From positions 1 to 12,987 of the forward strand of contig JAAXGS010000016.1 in assembly GCA_012271225.1 (NCBI GenBank): a stretch of DNA of 12,987 bases, given 5' to 3'. A program made the translations under genes and the position numbers. Shown here in pieces: positions 12,310-12,987 of this stretch. Numbering within the stretch: position 1 is the first letter of the stretch; each line of letters begins with the position of its first letter. The notes beneath the pieces are model-generated. The model was not told the DNA's origin. It saw only the letters and a list, made by a program, of their open reading frames with translations, and searched no databases. Source of the DNA: Dehalococcoidia bacterium (GTDB lineage Bacteria > Chloroflexota > Dehalococcoidia > UBA6926).

Positions 12310-12987
12310 TCAGAGCAGCTTACGCGCCGTCTCCGACATGGGCGCGGGCAGGCCCAGCAGCCCGGCAACGCGGCTCCAGATATGGGCGTGGAGATCATCG
12401 ATGGGCTGCGTCGCGTCCAGTTTCAGGAACCGGTCCGGGTCACCCTTGTAAATCTCCAGATACCCGTCACGCACGCGGCGATGAAAGTCGGTTGACTGCC
12501 CCTCTATGCGGTCACGCTTGGCGGGGACGCGGGCGAGGCCGTCATCCGGATCGATGTCCAGAAGAATGGTCAGGTCAGGCTTGAGGCCGCCCGTTGCGAT
12601 CTCATTCATCTGCGCAACCTGTTCACGGGAAAGATCACGGCCATAGCCCTGATAGGCGGTTGTGGAATCCGCGAATCGGTCGCAGATGATGATTTCATCA
12701 CGTTCAAGCGCGGGCTGAATGACCTCCCTGACAAGCTGCGCGCGCGCGGCCACAAACAGGAAGAGCTCCGCAATCGGCTCCACCTTGCCGGGAAAGCCGG
12801 GGCTCCCCAGCTCCAGAAAGAACCCCTGCTCGGCGTTATGGCCGCTCCGGTGATTGACGTAGGAGTAAATGAAGTTGCCCAGGGCCGTGCCGCCGGGTTC
12901 CCGCAGCATGGTGACCGGGCCGCGCGCGCCAAGCCTGTCCGCCAGCTTCTCCGCCTGCGTGGTCTTGCCGGCGCCGTCGCCGCCCTC
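12310..12987 (-). CDS. tmk: Thymidylate kinase (5' end beyond the window)
   Basis: The frame is open to the window edge; 225 residues are visible and only the first few codons are missing. Thymidylate kinase phosphorylates dTMP to dTDP with ATP on the way to dTTP. Reading from the edge: P-loop EGGDGAGKTTQAE, LREPGGTALG (dTMP-binding region), LFLFVAARAQLVREVIQPAL, CDRFADSTTAYQGYGR (DRY/H-like motif, here DRF), LTILLDIDPDDGLAR, and a LID region KRDRIEGQSTDFHRRVRDGYL. The ATG at 12909 is internal, since the essential P-loop lies upstream of it. The stop (12310-12312) is 11 bases before the gatA ATG, so gatA is probably co-transcribed. Size and motifs match the family; the missing start leaves only the N-terminus unseen. 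Confidence 0.95.
   Translation of the reverse strand, partial: EGGDGAGKTTQAEKLADRLGARGPVTMLREPGGTALGNFIYSYVNHRSGHNAEQGFFLELGSPGFPGKVEPIAELFLFVAARAQLVREVIQPALERDEIIICDRFADSTTAYQGYGRDLSREQVAQMNEIATGGLKPDLTILLDIDPDDGLARVPAKRDRIEGQSTDFHRRVRDGYLEIYKGDPDRFLKLDATQPIDDLHAHIWSRVAGLLGLPAPMSETARKLL

Noticed and set aside
12310..12909. tmk starting at ATG 12909
   Set aside because: The P-loop EGGDGAGKTTQ lies upstream of that ATG in the same frame, so the true start is beyond the window edge.
1..12987. CRISPR array, tRNA or rRNA genes
   Set aside because: No regularly spaced repeats of CRISPR type, no cloverleaf with a TTC-arm and anticodon pattern, and no conserved rRNA segments were seen on either strand.

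Overview
The window looks like ordinary chromosome from a GC-rich bacterium with one inserted accessory cassette. Gene content (ComEA/ComEC, RNase PH, a FabL-type enoyl reductase, RarA, GatC and GatA, an Lrp/AsnC regulator next to a class I aminotransferase, thymidylate kinase) excludes archaea and eukaryotes. The GatCAB subunits, FabL and the AlaR-AlaT-like pair suggest a Gram-positive-like or Chloroflexota-type lineage. That placement is inference; no rRNA or other marker is present to settle it.

Layout. Positions 1-8011 are read on the + strand: the last codons of a comEA-like gene, comEC (48-2507), rph (2625-3389), a small NYN-domain nuclease gene (3620-4255), fabL (4435-5235), a TPR-repeat gene overlapping the fabL stop (5235-6065), rarA (6193-7602) and gatC (7679-8011). 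Positions 8008-12987 are read on the - strand. In transcription order these are tmk (cut by the window edge) and gatA, then an AsnC-family regulator and an aminotransferase, then an alpha/beta hydrolase whose stop codon overlaps the gatC stop in the shared tetranucleotide CTAG.

The main anomaly is at 3411-4440. A block of about 115 bp, made of a strong rho-independent terminator, a -10 element and the first two codons of fabL, occurs twice as direct repeats. Between the copies sits the NYN gene, which has visibly lower GC than its neighbours. The simplest reading is an ancestral rph-terminator-promoter-fabL arrangement into which an NYN cassette was inserted with duplication of the intergenic block. 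The cassette carries a possible 15-codon leader ORF whose stop overlaps the NYN start. It also carries a near-consensus sigma-70 promoter (TTGGCA-17-TACAAT) that points straight into the second terminator, which would give a very short transcript.

The other genes are housekeeping: DNA uptake, tRNA 3' end processing, fatty acid synthesis, replication-fork maintenance, tRNA-dependent amidation and dTTP synthesis. Some are plausibly coupled (comEA-comEC, fabL-TPR, asnC-aminotransferase, tmk-gatA). The 249-bp gap at 10577-10825 has no gene but holds a foldable element and a short tandem repeat.
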